This document shows, piece by piece, positions 8,201-17,478 of a DNA stretch of 53,964 nucleotides (its first letter is position 1; every line of letters begins with the position of its first letter). The stretch spans positions 1 to 53,964 of the forward strand of contig JALRBJ010000003.1 of NCBI GenBank assembly GCA_023257815.1. Direction: 5' to 3'. Source of the DNA: Candidatus Saccharimonadia bacterium. GTDB taxonomy: Bacteria; Patescibacteriota; Saccharimonadia; Saccharimonadales; Saccharimonadaceae. The notes below the pieces were generated by a model. That model did no database searches. It was not told the DNA's origin and worked only from the letters and a program-made list of their open reading frames with translations. The position numbers and the translations under genes were made by a program.

Positions 8201-8640
8201 AGGCGCAAAACGGTGGTCAGCGATTTGGTGAGATGGAGGTGTGGGCACTTGAAGCGTATGGTGCCGCTACAACCTTGCAAGAAATGCTTACCATTAAGTC
8301 TGACGATGTATACGGACGTGCCAAAGCGTACGAAGCAATCATCAAGGATGAACAAATCGTTGGTCCGAAACTACCGGAAAGCTTTAACGTGCTTGTGAAG
8401 GAACTTCAGGGTCTTGGTCTTCGCGTTGATCTATTAGATGAAAGTGAAGCTGTTGATGCTGAAGAAGTGATTGCCGAAGCCGGCCCAGACGATAAGACTG
8501 TTCCAGCCGATCCAGTATTGCCATCAACTGATGATGATATGGTATTTGACGAGGCTGATGAGATCGACTTTGAAGAAGATGGTCTCAATATTGAAACAGC
8601 CGATGAATTTAAAGATGAAGATGAAAAGGAGGTAGCGTAA
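5284..8640 (+). CDS. rpoB: DNA-directed RNA polymerase subunit beta
   Basis: 1118 residues, GTG start after GAGGAGAG. Forms the active site with beta'. The rifampicin-pocket segment reads SQLSQLMDEVNPLSELSHKRR, keeping the main drug-contact residues (Q513, D516, H526, R529, S531 in E. coli numbering), with F514L, Q517E, N518V and L533M differences. The catalytic-site block GDKLAGRHGNKGVV lies near residue 828. The last about 65 residues are a very acidic tail (many D/E) beyond the conserved core. The stop overlaps the rpoC start by one base (TAATG), implying coupled translation. Confidence 0.99.
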   Translation: MATKPATNQRVFFTKDDTALPLPNLMAHQKDSWREFVETGLSEIFAELNPIEDYTGQKLELRFGKYAFHEPKVSESFAKENNVTFDAPLHAVVELTNKVTGEVKEQEIYLGDYPWMTDRGTFVINGTERVVVSQLIRSAGVFFTAEGATGRNFYGAKLIPGRGAWLEFETATNGVIYVKIDRRRKLPVTTLLRALGHSKTSEIKSLFEKVDTGDVKFIDATLEKDASRGSNEALIEVYRRLRPGDLATVDNARQMIERMFFDFKRFDYSRVGRYKLNQRLGLKVANTTENRVFQMNDLVAIVSEIIRLNNSQELPDDIDALSNRRVKLVGELVARQFRVGMLRMQRNAMDRMSMSDLETVTPSQLINARPVVAAVREFFASSQLSQLMDEVNPLSELSHKRRLSSMGPGGLSRERAGFDVRDAHPTHYGRLCSVETPEGANIGLVLNLAAYARVNEYGFIETPYLKVKNGKVTDEVVYLDASQEVTEVIADAGAELDKTGKFVAERVSARNGLLPEQVDASEVTYMDAANKQILGSTASLVPFIEKNRIDRSLTGSNMQKQAVPLLTPQAPVVGTGIEAEIAKNTSQLIVAEAAGEVVKADADEIQVKYKSGVKSYQPIHFAKSNDDRSINQKVRVTRGQKVVEGDTLIEGASIADGELSLGRDLTVAFMPWGGYNMDDAIVLSSKLVQDDSLTSINIKDYNVEVRETKLGPEIVTRDIPNVSEESLRHLDENGIVQVGSEVRAGDVLVGKITPKGEQELSSEERLLRAIFGEKAKDVRDTSQRMNNAGGGKVVGVKIFSRENGHELKAGVLMQIQIFVAQLRKISVGDKLAGRHGNKGVVARILPVEDMPFLEDGTPVDVVLNPLGVPSRMNIGQLFETHLGMAARALGYKVATPPFNGVPNEVISAELEKAGFAADGKSQLYDGRTGEAFEERTTVGVMHIIKLHHMVSDKIHARSIGPYTMVTQQPLGGKAQNGGQRFGEMEVWALEAYGAATTLQEMLTIKSDDVYGRAKAYEAIIKDEQIVGPKLPESFNVLVKELQGLGLRVDLLDESEAVDAEEVIAEAGPDDKTVPADPVLPSTDDDMVFDEADEIDFEEDGLNIETADEFKDEDEKEVA

Positions 8641-11600
8641 TGTCACGTGTTGTTGCTACTACCGGAATCGCAGATTTTGACGCCGTTCGATTAGCGGTGG
8701 CAAGCCCTGAAGATATCCTAAAGTGGAGTCATGGTGAGGTTACTAAACCTGAAACCATTAACTATCGTACGCAAAAACCAGAGCGTGATGGTCTATTCTG
8801 TGAACGAATTTTCGGTCCAGTCAAAGACATCAATCCGCACGATAGCAAGTTAAAAGGCGTGCGTTCACGCGAAGCTGCTATTGATAAGAACGGGGAACTT
8901 GTTACAAAAGCAATTGTTCGTCGTGAACGAATGGGTCACATTAGTCTTGCAGCTCCGGTTGCACACATCTGGTTTATGCGTGGCACACCAAGCGCAATGA
9001 GCTTGCTACTTGGTCTAACAGTTCGCAACCTTGAACGTATTGCATACTTTGCAACCTACGTTATCCTGAAAGCAGATATCGAGAAGCGTGATCAAATCCT
9101 GAGCGATCTCGAAGCTGAAACCGAAGCTGGTCGCATGGCTATTAAAATGCGTTATGAGAAAGAGGCTGAAGCCGAAGGTGTTGATGTGAAGGCTCTAGCC
9201 GAAGCACAAACTCGCGAACAAGAAGAACTTGAAGAGCGTTACACGGTTAAAAAGACACAGCTCGAAAGTCTTGTAAAAGGCGCTTTGATCTCCGAAACAG
9301 ATTACCGTAATCTCCCAGAAGAATATGAGGAATTGGTTGAGGTTGGTATGGGTGGTACGGCTCTTAAGGCAATGCTTGATGAGATTGACCTGCCTACACT
9401 GATTGCCGAATTATCTAGTGAAGTAGAAACAGCTAAGGGTCAGCGCGAAAAGAAACTACTCAAGCGTCTGAAGGTGCTTGAAGGCATGCAAGCGGCTGGT
9501 ATTAGGCCAAGTAGCCTTTGCTTGACCGTTCTGCCAGTAATTCCACCGGATCTACGTCCAATGGTACAGCTTACGGGTGGTCGTTTTGCGACATCAGATC
9601 TTAACGATCTTTACCGACGTGTAATTAACCGTAATAATCGTCTTAAGAAACTTGTTGATCTTAACGCTCCAGAGGTAATCCGTCGTAACGAAATGCGTAT
9701 GCTGCAAGAAGCAGTTGACGCACTTGTCGATAACTCTGCTGCTCGCGGTGGCCGTGCTGTTAACGCGACTGGTGGTCGTCGTCGACTGAAGTCAATCAGC
9801 GATATGCTAAAGGGTAAGCAGGGTCGATTCCGTCAGAACCTACTAGGTAAGCGTGTAGACTACTCTGGTCGTTCAGTGATCGTGGTAGGTCCAAAGCTCA
9901 AGATTAACCAATGTGGTTTGCCTAAGCAGATGGCACTAGAACTCTTTAAGCCATTCGTCATTAGTTGGTTAATTCGGGGTGAGCACGCTCACAATATCCG
10001 TTCAGCCACTCGCTTGATCGAGGCTGGTGATGCACTTGTATGGGATGCGCTTGATGCAGTGATTGAAGGTAAGTACGTACTACTTAACCGTGCACCTTCG
10101 CTTCACCGTTTATCAATTCAGGCCTTCCAGCCAAAATTGGTTGAAGGTAAGGCTATTCAGTTGCACCCACTTGTAGCTAACGGATTTAACGCTGACTACG
10201 ATGGTGACCAAATGGCTGTTCACCTGCCACTGAGCGACGAAGCTCAGCGTGAAGCTCGTGAGCTTATGAGTGCAACCAACAACTTGCTCAAACCAGCTGA
10301 TGGTGCGCCTGTGCTAAATATTGGACAGGACGTGGTGCTAGGTAACTACTACCTTACGTATGAAAAGCCGAGTGCTCAGACTAAAGAGGTGAAGGCCTAT
10401 AGCTCTGTTTACGAGGCTGAGATGGCGTACGATGATGGCAAATTGCAGCTGCAGAGTCCAATCCGTATTTTTGCTAAGGGTGAAATTCGTGAAACAACAC
10501 TAGGACGGGTATTCTTTAACGAGATTCTGCCTGCAGACTATCCATACGACAATAGCGTACAAAGCAAGAAGCAACTTAAAAAAGTACTTGCGAAGATCTT
10601 CGACAAGTACGATGCTGAAGAGACTGCTAAGACCGCCGACCGTATGAAAGGCCTTGCCTTCCGATTCGCAACAGTCGCTGCCGTTTCTACTGGTAAAGAC
10701 GACTATATTCACTTTGAAGAGATCTCAGAGTTTGTAGCTGAGGGTGATGCTAAGACCACGCTAATCTCTGAACAGTATGACCAAGGTTTGATTACCGACG
10801 ACGAGCGTTACAACTTAACGGTTGGTGCGTGGCGATCGGTTGACAACCAGGTTACCGACTTCCTAAAGAGTAAGCTGGCCGGTATGGATACGAGTATTTC
10901 TGTCATGGTTAACTCAGGTGCTCGTGGTGACATTAGTAACGTTAAGCTTGCAAGTGCCATGATTGGTATTCAGGTTGATGCAACTAACCGCGAAATTGAG
11001 CTCCCAATTCGAAGCTCGTTCCGTAAGGGTCTTTCAAGCCTTGAGGCATTCGTAGCAACACGTGGTGCTCGTAAGGGTCTGATTGACACGGCGCTTAAGA
11101 CAGCCGACTCAGGTTACTTGACTCGTCGTCTGGTTGATGTGTCGCAAGACGTATTTACCGTTGAAGATACGATGGGTGATGATGACGGATTTGCAATTTA
11201 CCGTTCAGAGTCTGAACTTACTATGATCGACTTTGGTAATCGACTGTTTGGTCGCTATACGGCCGAAGAAATTCCAGGGCACATTGCCAAGGATGAGTTG
11301 ATCACCCGCGAGATCGCTAATGCAATCGAAGCCGACGCTGAAGTAACAGAGGTTAAGATTCAAAGTGTTCTTTCAACCAAGAACCTTCGGGGAATCCCAC
11401 AAAAGAGCTACGGAATCGACATGGCTACTAACAAGCTTGTTGATAAGGCACAGCCTGTTGGTGTTATCGCTGCTCAGTCAGTGGGTGAACCTGGTACACA
11501 GCTAACACTTCGTACCTTCCACGCATCTGGTGTGGCTGGTGGTGACATCACCCAAGGTCTTCCACGTGTTGAAGAGTTGTTTGAAGCACGAAGCCCTAAG

Positions 11601-12473
11601 GGTCAAGCCTACATTAGCGAAGTAACCGGTCTTGTAGATGTATGGGAAGATGGCAGCAAATATGTGGTGCAAGTAACACCAGAGGCTGGTCATGTTGAGC
11701 GCTTGGCGCTTGAAGGACGTACGGTAAATATAAAGGCTGGATCAAATGTTAAGGCTGGTGATGTGCTAGCAACTACTGAAGGTGAAGCCAAGCCATTGGT
11801 TGCACCATTTGACGGTGTTGTAGAGATTGCTGAAGACACTATAGTGATTGCGGCTAATGCATCTGCACCTGTACGCTACGAAATCCCAGGCACTACTCAG
11901 ATTGTTGTTAAGGCTAACGACACAATTGAAGCCGGTGATCGTCTAACGATTGGTTCGCTGAACTTACACGACCTGATGCGTCTAAAGGGTGTTGAAGCAA
12001 CTCAGCGCTACATCATCAACGAAGTACTGCGTATCTATGCTGCACAAGGTCAGGATGTGGCTGACAAGCACCTAGAGATCATCGTTCGCCAGATGTTTAG
12101 TCGTGTACAAGTTGAGGATCCGGGTGACTCAAGCTTCGTTACCGGAGATATCGTATCGAAGGCCGCAGTTGTTGATGCTAATGCTGGTCTTGCTCAGGAA
12201 GGTAAGAGCCTTGTTCAATACACTCAGCTCTTACTCGGTATAACCAAGGTAAGCATCTGGAGTGATAGCTGGCTATCAGCTGCATCATTCCAAGATACTA
12301 CGCGAGTGCTTATCAATGCTGCGACAAGTGGACGAGCTGATCAACTTAACGGTCTTAAAGAGAACGTTATTATCGGTCGGAAGATTCCAGTTGGTACTGG
12401 TGTAAGCGAGTATAGTGAAAGTGATGAGGAGATTGAGGCTGAGATCTCTGAAGATCTTGAACTAGCGGCTTAA
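8640..12473 (+). CDS. rpoC: DNA-directed RNA polymerase subunit beta', lacking both usual zinc sites
   Basis: 1277 residues. The catalytic Mg-binding loop [12 protein letters not shown] is intact (about residue 517), as are the bridge/trigger regions, including [20 protein letters not shown]. The N-terminal zinc finger is not recognisable: after [10 protein letters not shown], where E. coli has ECLCGKYKR and CEKCGVE, this protein has [10 protein letters not shown] and IDKNGELVT. The second zinc site is lost too: [10 protein letters not shown] replaces the E. coli EDDCG (residue about 842), and [14 protein letters not shown] replaces CxxxxGVCxxCYG (about 911-924). The reading frame is clean, so this is real divergence rather than sequence error. 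A terminator follows. Confidence 0.99.
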   Translation: MSRVVATTGIADFDAVRLAVASPEDILKWSHGEVTKPETINYRTQKPERDGLFCERIFGPVKDINPHDSKLKGVRSREAAIDKNGELVTKAIVRRERMGHISLAAPVAHIWFMRGTPSAMSLLLGLTVRNLERIAYFATYVILKADIEKRDQILSDLEAETEAGRMAIKMRYEKEAEAEGVDVKALAEAQTREQEELEERYTVKKTQLESLVKGALISETDYRNLPEEYEELVEVGMGGTALKAMLDEIDLPTLIAELSSEVETAKGQREKKLLKRLKVLEGMQAAGIRPSSLCLTVLPVIPPDLRPMVQLTGGRFATSDLNDLYRRVINRNNRLKKLVDLNAPEVIRRNEMRMLQEAVDALVDNSAARGGRAVNATGGRRRLKSISDMLKGKQGRFRQNLLGKRVDYSGRSVIVVGPKLKINQCGLPKQMALELFKPFVISWLIRGEHAHNIRSATRLIEAGDALVWDALDAVIEGKYVLLNRAPSLHRLSIQAFQPKLVEGKAIQLHPLVANGFNADYDGDQMAVHLPLSDEAQREARELMSATNNLLKPADGAPVLNIGQDVVLGNYYLTYEKPSAQTKEVKAYSSVYEAEMAYDDGKLQLQSPIRIFAKGEIRETTLGRVFFNEILPADYPYDNSVQSKKQLKKVLAKIFDKYDAEETAKTADRMKGLAFRFATVAAVSTGKDDYIHFEEISEFVAEGDAKTTLISEQYDQGLITDDERYNLTVGAWRSVDNQVTDFLKSKLAGMDTSISVMVNSGARGDISNVKLASAMIGIQVDATNREIELPIRSSFRKGLSSLEAFVATRGARKGLIDTALKTADSGYLTRRLVDVSQDVFTVEDTMGDDDGFAIYRSESELTMIDFGNRLFGRYTAEEIPGHIAKDELITREIANAIEADAEVTEVKIQSVLSTKNLRGIPQKSYGIDMATNKLVDKAQPVGVIAAQSVGEPGTQLTLRTFHASGVAGGDITQGLPRVEELFEARSPKGQAYISEVTGLVDVWEDGSKYVVQVTPEAGHVERLALEGRTVNIKAGSNVKAGDVLATTEGEAKPLVAPFDGVVEIAEDTIVIAANASAPVRYEIPGTTQIVVKANDTIEAGDRLTIGSLNLHDLMRLKGVEATQRYIINEVLRIYAAQGQDVADKHLEIIVRQMFSRVQVEDPGDSSFVTGDIVSKAAVVDANAGLAQEGKSLVQYTQLLLGITKVSIWSDSWLSAASFQDTTRVLINAATSGRADQLNGLKENVIIGRKIPVGTGVSEYSESDEEIEAEISEDLELAA

Positions 12474-12493
12474 TCAAGCACTCTTATCTCTAG

Positions 12494-12525
12494 AAAACGA
12501 CCGCATAGCCTAGCGGTCGTTTTTC
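12494..12525 (+). terminator. Intrinsic terminator of rpoBC
   Basis: AAAACGACCGC pairs with GCGGTCGTTTT across an 8-nt loop (ATAGCCTA), followed by T residues. Confidence 0.9.
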
Positions 12526-12552
12526 TATTTAGTTAAGTAACTACAAAAGTGC

Positions 12553-12582
12553 TTGTGTTAACTAATGTGCTTGTGGTAAAAT
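12553..12582 (+). promoter_or_regulatory. Promoter of the WxL-like surface cluster
   Basis: TTGTGT (12553-12558), 18 bp, TAAAAT (12577-12582). A leader of about 30 nt with GGTAGGAG Shine-Dalgarno follows. Confidence 0.55.
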
Positions 12583-12618
12583 GGCCTCATATCTTAAGTA
12601 GGTAGGAGAAAAACGAAC

Positions 12619-13251
12619 ATGCGTATAGCAAGAGTAGCGGGGTCTGCATTGTTGACTTTAGTTGCAGCAGTAGTGGTAGTAGGGGCGGCTCACGCTTCGC
12701 CACAAGGACAGCTGACACAATCGGTCACGCCAGGCACATTAACCACAGACATTCGAGATGGTTCTTATACAACGGTTGCATCACCAACGTTTGGTATGAG
12801 TACTTTGAATATCAGTAACGACTGTCAAACATCAACTGGTACATACGGAAGTGCTTCCCAGCGCATTTATGTAGACAACCCAGGAGGTGCCAATAACGGT
12901 TGGACATTAAGTATAGCTGCTACCGCAGGCGCATCGGCTAAATGGGTAAGTGGCGGTAATGACTATGACTTTGATGATCCCGCTGGCTCTGGCTGTACTA
13001 ATGGTCAATTAACACTTGATCCAAGTGTTGGAACGGTAACGGCTGATGCAGGTACGACCACTGCTATCACTAAAGGCTCATCAAGTGCCTTTAATAGTAA
13101 TAGCTCAACTACACTGTTAACTGCAGCTGCTGGTTCAGATGATATTTTTCGTGGTTACCTAACAGGTGTGGGTGTTTCTCAAAAAGTTCCTGCAAGCAAG
13201 CCTGCTGGTAGCTACGCTATCTCACTAACTCAGACTATCCTAGCTAACTAA
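12619..13251 (+). CDS. Secreted WxL-like domain protein 1
   Basis: 210 residues. An N-terminal signal peptide (about residues 1-27, ending AAHAS) is followed by a single all-beta domain. It carries GWTLSIAA, matching the first WxL motif of Firmicutes WxL domains, and ends with KPAGSYAISLTQTILAN, the position of the second motif (normally WTL), where the Trp is replaced. Two cysteines (NDCQTS and GSGCTNGQ) could form a disulfide. WxL domains bind peptidoglycan non-covalently. The next gene is a clear paralog and the fourth gene has the same domain at its C-terminus. The family assignment rests on motifs only; no search was run. Confidence 0.75.
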   Translation: MRIARVAGSALLTLVAAVVVVGAAHASPQGQLTQSVTPGTLTTDIRDGSYTTVASPTFGMSTLNISNDCQTSTGTYGSASQRIYVDNPGGANNGWTLSIAATAGASAKWVSGGNDYDFDDPAGSGCTNGQLTLDPSVGTVTADAGTTTAITKGSSSAFNSNSSTTLLTAAAGSDDIFRGYLTGVGVSQKVPASKPAGSYAISLTQTILAN

Positions 13252-13262
13252 CAGGTGACTAG

Positions 13263-13925
13263 ATGACACTTGTTAGTCACGGCACTGCTGCAAAACTGCG
13301 ACTACTTGGTCTTGGTATCGTAATATCACTCGTATCAGTGCTAGTGACTGGCAATTATACTGTGAACGCAGTTCCTGCTGGTACACTAAACCAGACGATA
13401 AACAGTAGTATTCTCTCGACCGATATCAAAGATGCCTTAAGCGTGAGCGTTCCGTCTCCTTCATTTACGCTCGGAGCCACGACGATTACAACCTACTGTC
13501 AAACAACAGACGGTATATACGGTAGCAACGCAGAGCGTATATACGTAGATAATCCTGGTATGGCAAATGATGGCTGGTCGCTAACAGTCGCCGCAACAGG
13601 CGGATCTGGAGCTAAGTGGACTGCTGGTGCACATAACTATGACTACGACGATCCAAGTGGAAGCGGTTGTACAAATGGACAGCTGAGTCTTGATCCCAGC
13701 GCTGCGACACTTACACTTGAAACGGGCGCGGCTACGGGTATTACACTTGGATCGGCAGACTCTTTCGTGAACGGCTCGTCGATTACCTTGCTTAACGGCG
13801 ATGCATCATCTGATAACTTCTGGAGAGGTTACTTGACAGGAATCGAATTATCACAGAAAATACCAGCAAGTACACCTGCTGGATCATACGTTCTTGATCT
13901 TACGCAGACCATTACAAACTTATAA
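13263..13925 (+). CDS. Secreted WxL-like domain protein 2
   Basis: 220 residues, paralogous to the preceding gene along its length: signal peptide or anchor (about residues 12-36), then the matching blocks YCQTTDGIYGSNAERIYVDN, DGWSLTVAATGGSG, GSGCTNGQLSLDPS and a C-terminal PAGSYVLDLTQTITNL. The WxL motif is WSL. It starts 11 bp after the previous stop, so the two are co-transcribed tandem duplicates. It probably sits on the cell wall together with the membrane protein encoded next. Confidence 0.75.
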   Translation: MTLVSHGTAAKLRLLGLGIVISLVSVLVTGNYTVNAVPAGTLNQTINSSILSTDIKDALSVSVPSPSFTLGATTITTYCQTTDGIYGSNAERIYVDNPGMANDGWSLTVAATGGSGAKWTAGAHNYDYDDPSGSGCTNGQLSLDPSAATLTLETGAATGITLGSADSFVNGSSITLLNGDASSDNFWRGYLTGIELSQKIPASTPAGSYVLDLTQTITNL

Positions 13926-13943
13926 CGCGGGGTTGCAACATCA

Positions 13944-15155
13944 GTGATACAACAACATAATCACAGCATTCAACGAAAGCCAAGCTTACTGGCTGCTGTA
14001 CTGGCAACTATGGCAGCTCTTTCACTCTCGCTCATTGCTACTTCTAGCAGCTTTGCACTCTCTGGCTCGATTGGAGGTAGGCCGGCCAATCCAGACGATA
14101 CAAATCAACGTACTCGCTCAATATTTGTTCATACGCTAAATCTGGGACAGTCTGTTGACGAAGGTGTGCGTATTATTAACAGTAGTAACACGACGCAATC
14201 AGCTAATGTGTACGCTGTTGATGCAACTGTCACGTCAACGGGATCATTAACGTGTAAGCAGCAAGTTGAAGGCAAGAAGGACGTCGGCTCGTGGGTTAAG
14301 CTAAATCAAGAGTCGATCACGCTTACTCCTGGTACTGATCAGATTATTCCGTTTACAATTACAGCTCCTTCAAAGGCTGATGTAGGTGAGCATAATGGAT
14401 GTATTGTCATTGAACCTGTGTCTGCTGACGTTGCGGCCGGTGAGGGCGGCGGTATTAGGATTAGAACCAGATCGGCGATTCGTGTTGCCGTAACAATACC
14501 TGGAGATCTAAAGAAAGAATTAACATTTGCAAAATTTAACGTTCACCCAGATAAAGGAAACTACTTCTACGATGTGGGTCTAAAAAACACAGGCAATGTA
14601 TCGATTGACGCGGATATCAGGGTTAAAATGACCTCTTTTGATGGGAAAGTTGTCTTTAATAACGGCGGCCAATATCCAGTTGTTTCAGAAACACAGCTTG
14701 ATCTAAGCTTTGTCGATGAACATCCACCACTTTTTGGTGGACTTTACTGGGTAGAGGCAACCGCAACATATGATGGCTCTACAAAAAATCAGATTGGTGT
14801 TCAGGCTAACACTCAACAAATCAAGAAAGAATGGGGTAGGCAGCTTGTGCTGATTGCTCCAACTATAAACGGAATGGCTATAATAGTGGGTATTCTTGGC
14901 CTACTTATCGGTGTACCATACTACTTTATTCGTCGCATCAAGCAGCGTAATCGAATGCTCCAGCGGGGAAGAGAGCACGTGGTCAATCCGGGTGAAACAC
15001 TTAAATCAATCGCAGAACATTACGAGGTTACATGGAAGACCTTAGCAACCTTGAATAAACTCAAAGCTCCGTATGAAGTTAGATTAGGCTCATCACTGGT
15101 TATTCCTGAGAAGCAAGCTAAAAAGGGAAAACCTAAATCACCTAAGAAGGGGTAA
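13944..15155 (+). CDS. DUF916/DUF3324-like (WxL-interacting protein-like) membrane protein with C-terminal LysM domain
   Basis: 403 residues, GTG start. Signal peptide about residues 15-40; then a beta domain with the DUF916-like pattern of sequestered-cysteine, PGT- and N-rich strands (about 45-170), a second beta domain with DVGLKNTGNVSIDADIRV (about 170-290), a transmembrane helix (about 304-327), a basic stretch RRIKQRNRMLQRGRE and a LysM domain (HVVNPGETLKSIAEHYEV to GSSLVIP, about 347-390). The two beta domains plus helix match the architecture of Firmicutes WxL-interacting proteins, which partner WxL proteins encoded beside them, as here. Odd: by the positive-inside rule the LysM domain lies in the cytoplasm. 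Confidence 0.72.
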   Translation: MIQQHNHSIQRKPSLLAAVLATMAALSLSLIATSSSFALSGSIGGRPANPDDTNQRTRSIFVHTLNLGQSVDEGVRIINSSNTTQSANVYAVDATVTSTGSLTCKQQVEGKKDVGSWVKLNQESITLTPGTDQIIPFTITAPSKADVGEHNGCIVIEPVSADVAAGEGGGIRIRTRSAIRVAVTIPGDLKKELTFAKFNVHPDKGNYFYDVGLKNTGNVSIDADIRVKMTSFDGKVVFNNGGQYPVVSETQLDLSFVDEHPPLFGGLYWVEATATYDGSTKNQIGVQANTQQIKKEWGRQLVLIAPTINGMAIIVGILGLLIGVPYYFIRRIKQRNRMLQRGREHVVNPGETLKSIAEHYEVTWKTLATLNKLKAPYEVRLGSSLVIPEKQAKKGKPKSPKKG

Positions 15156-15160
15156 TACTC

Positions 15161-16867
15161 ATGCGGCGTCCTATCGGTGTCGTAGGTATGGTACTGCTAC
15201 TTGCCGCGGTGATTTCACTGTCCCTGAAGCCAGGTGATTCATCGGCCTCTACATCTACGATTGCTATAAAGCCAAACGGTACCGTAACTGGTGGATGGAC
15301 TGTTAACGGTACAGCGGACAACACCTGTACGGGTCATTGCATGTATGTCGATGAAGTGACCACGGGTAACGGTGACGGGAATACATCGTACTTATCGGCA
15401 ACCAGTGATACTGCAGCCGAAGAGTTTAACATGGGCGATATATCACAGGGGCAGACAATAACGAGTTTTAAGGTCTATATGTATGCTGAATGTGTGGCAG
15501 TAGCTTTTTTGGGTACTGGAGGATACATAGATATTGTTCCAAAGGTTCAGGGCGCGACGCTCGCGACATCAACGGCTACCATAGGTGGCTGCGGGGCTAG
15601 CACATGGGCATTGTCTAGCTACACCTACAATGGCACCTGGACACAGGCTGATATTAATAGCTTGACTTTGAATTTTAAGAAACGTACTAACGGTGGGATT
15701 GGTAACGCTAATATGGCAATATCGGCCGTTTATGTAGAGGTAACGGCGCGCGAACCTGATATTACCCAATCAACTGCAAGGGTATATAACAACGCAAACA
15801 CACTCGCTCCTGGTACTCCTTTAGCGGCGGCCAATGCCCAAGCTGATGTTCAGCGTGACGCAGCATTTCGCATAAGAACTGGTCTTGCGGTCAGTGACTT
15901 TAACTGGACAACAGGATCATGGGGAACGAGCACTCCTAATACGTATAAGCTACAATATGCTGCACGCTCTGCAGCGAGCTGTAGCGCTCAATCGTCCGGC
16001 TGGTCTGACGTGCAAGTGGCTTCTGGAAACATACGCTGGAATGACAATGCCGGTGTGTCTGATGGGGCAACCATCAGTTCAAATGCCAACGATCCTCCGG
16101 TAACAGGAACGGCGGTGTATGAAACGTATACAGATACTGCGTCAGCGTTCACAAACCCCACACAGGTTACAACAAGTAATACGGGTGTTTGGGATTTTTC
16201 ACTCAAGGATGTTTCATCGACATATGGCACGGTGTACTGTTTTCGAATTGTGAAGTCTGATGGCTCACTACTCGCGGGCTATACTAATTTCCCGTCTATA
16301 GTGGTAGTTGGAAGCTTAGATATAGATATAGTTAATTCAGGGGGAGCGACCGTAGCATCACCAAATATGCCCTTTAGCTCAGTCATTGTACAGCCTGATT
16401 GTCAGAATTCAACTGCAACACTTGGACTAGCATCACAGCTTATTAGAGTAACCAATAATATAGCAACCGCAGGGTGGACAGTGTCGATGGCGGCAGCTGA
16501 CGGGCCAACCGCCTATTGGACGAATGGCTCGAACGGTCAATATGATTATAATGACATTTCTGGTAGTCCAAGCGGGTGTACAGATGGTGGTGATGCTGAT
16601 CCTTATGCGGGCAAGCTAACGGTTAATCCTGCCACGGCAACTCTTACGCCACAGTCTGGGTGTAGCTCAACTGGAACATCACTAGGCTCATCATCCAGTT
16701 TTTCAGAGGGATCAGTTAATGCTATAACATTGTTTATGGCGTCGTCTGCTACGCCGCGTTTTTGCTATTTTTCAGTTACAGGCATAGGTTTAACTCAGCA
16801 AATTCCAACCTACAGGCCTGTTGGGAGTTATAATCTAAACTTTGCATTGACGGTACTTGCAACATGA
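15161..16867 (+). CDS. Large secreted protein with C-terminal WxL-like domain
   Basis: 568 residues after an AAGAAGGGG Shine-Dalgarno. Signal peptide about 1-30. The N-terminal part (about 35-195) is a Cys-containing beta-sandwich (GGWTVNGTADN, CTGHCMYVDE, IDIVPKVQG); the middle (about 200-385) looks like one or two beta domains; the C-terminal 180 residues repeat the WxL-like domain of the two small neighbours (TAGWTVSMAAADG, DYNDISGSPSGC, YRPVGSYNLNFALTVLAT). Probably the long surface component of the complex, with the N-terminal part exposed for binding. The binding target cannot be inferred. Overlaps the next gene by four bases. Confidence 0.68.
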   Translation: MRRPIGVVGMVLLLAAVISLSLKPGDSSASTSTIAIKPNGTVTGGWTVNGTADNTCTGHCMYVDEVTTGNGDGNTSYLSATSDTAAEEFNMGDISQGQTITSFKVYMYAECVAVAFLGTGGYIDIVPKVQGATLATSTATIGGCGASTWALSSYTYNGTWTQADINSLTLNFKKRTNGGIGNANMAISAVYVEVTAREPDITQSTARVYNNANTLAPGTPLAAANAQADVQRDAAFRIRTGLAVSDFNWTTGSWGTSTPNTYKLQYAARSAASCSAQSSGWSDVQVASGNIRWNDNAGVSDGATISSNANDPPVTGTAVYETYTDTASAFTNPTQVTTSNTGVWDFSLKDVSSTYGTVYCFRIVKSDGSLLAGYTNFPSIVVVGSLDIDIVNSGGATVASPNMPFSSVIVQPDCQNSTATLGLASQLIRVTNNIATAGWTVSMAAADGPTAYWTNGSNGQYDYNDISGSPSGCTDGGDADPYAGKLTVNPATATLTPQSGCSSTGTSLGSSSSFSEGSVNAITLFMASSATPRFCYFSVTGIGLTQQIPTYRPVGSYNLNFALTVLAT

Positions 16868-17334
16868 TGGCAAAAGTAGGAGTACTATTGGCATTTGCTA
16901 TGACAACACTGTGGGTACCCGTGGCTTCTGCTGAGCCAGTACACCAATGGATTGCGCCAGCTGAATGTGTTATTGATGCAGGCCTTGTAACTCAGTATAT
17001 CCTGACCGAACAGCAGTGTAATGCACTGCTTTACCCTCATTTGCCTGATCTTTCAGATTCAGGTGGCTCAAGTGGAGCAACCGCTTCTCAGATAAGATCA
17101 GGTGGTAGTTCTGGGAATGCGGTGCCGGTTGTTTTTTTGCCAGTTACTGCTACGCTGCCCAAGACTCAAATGAGCGCACTAGACATCCAGAGCCATACCA
17201 TAATCATTGATCATGCAAAGAAGCCACGCGACGGGATGCGAGCAATTCGATTGCTTTTGATTATTTACGGAATATTGTTCATATTGCTGATTGCACGGCG
17301 TGTACAACGATATCTTAAGGTGAATAAGACATAA
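16864..17334 (+). CDS. Small secreted, C-terminally anchored protein of the surface cluster
   Basis: 156 residues. Signal peptide about 1-24 (ending VASAEP), a Gly/Ser-rich spacer, and a C-terminal hydrophobic helix (about 129-146) followed by a basic tail RRVQRYLKVNKT. An LPKTQ sequence occurs 30-odd residues before the helix; it resembles a sortase motif, but the distance from the helix is not canonical, so the helix is more likely a simple membrane anchor. In Firmicutes Csc clusters a small LPXTG protein holds the equivalent place. Overlaps the upstream stop by four bases (ATGA), so translation is coupled. Confidence 0.65.
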   Translation: MMAKVGVLLAFAMTTLWVPVASAEPVHQWIAPAECVIDAGLVTQYILTEQQCNALLYPHLPDLSDSGGSSGATASQIRSGGSSGNAVPVVFLPVTATLPKTQMSALDIQSHTIIIDHAKKPRDGMRAIRLLLIIYGILFILLIARRVQRYLKVNKT

Positions 17335-17335
17335 C

Positions 17336-17364
17336 TAGACAATTATACTCAAAAATGCTACAAT
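17336..17364 (+). promoter_or_regulatory. Promoter of rpsL-rpsG
   Basis: TAGACA (17336-17341), 17 bp, TACAAT (17359-17364). It produces a leader of about 105 nt that ends in a good AAGGAG Shine-Dalgarno. Confidence 0.6.
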
Positions 17365-17478
17365 GGTACTTAAGAGTTTCATCTTTCCTTTAGCAAGAAA
17401 GACAGATTTCTAATCAGCGAGCTGAAGTTGATCAAGGAATAACTACATAATTAGTTAATTAAGGAGTTTGCATTTTTT

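Noticed and set aside
16864-17334. True LPXTG sortase substrate
   Set aside because: LPKTQ is present but lies more than 30 residues before the hydrophobic helix, unlike a cell-wall sorting signal.
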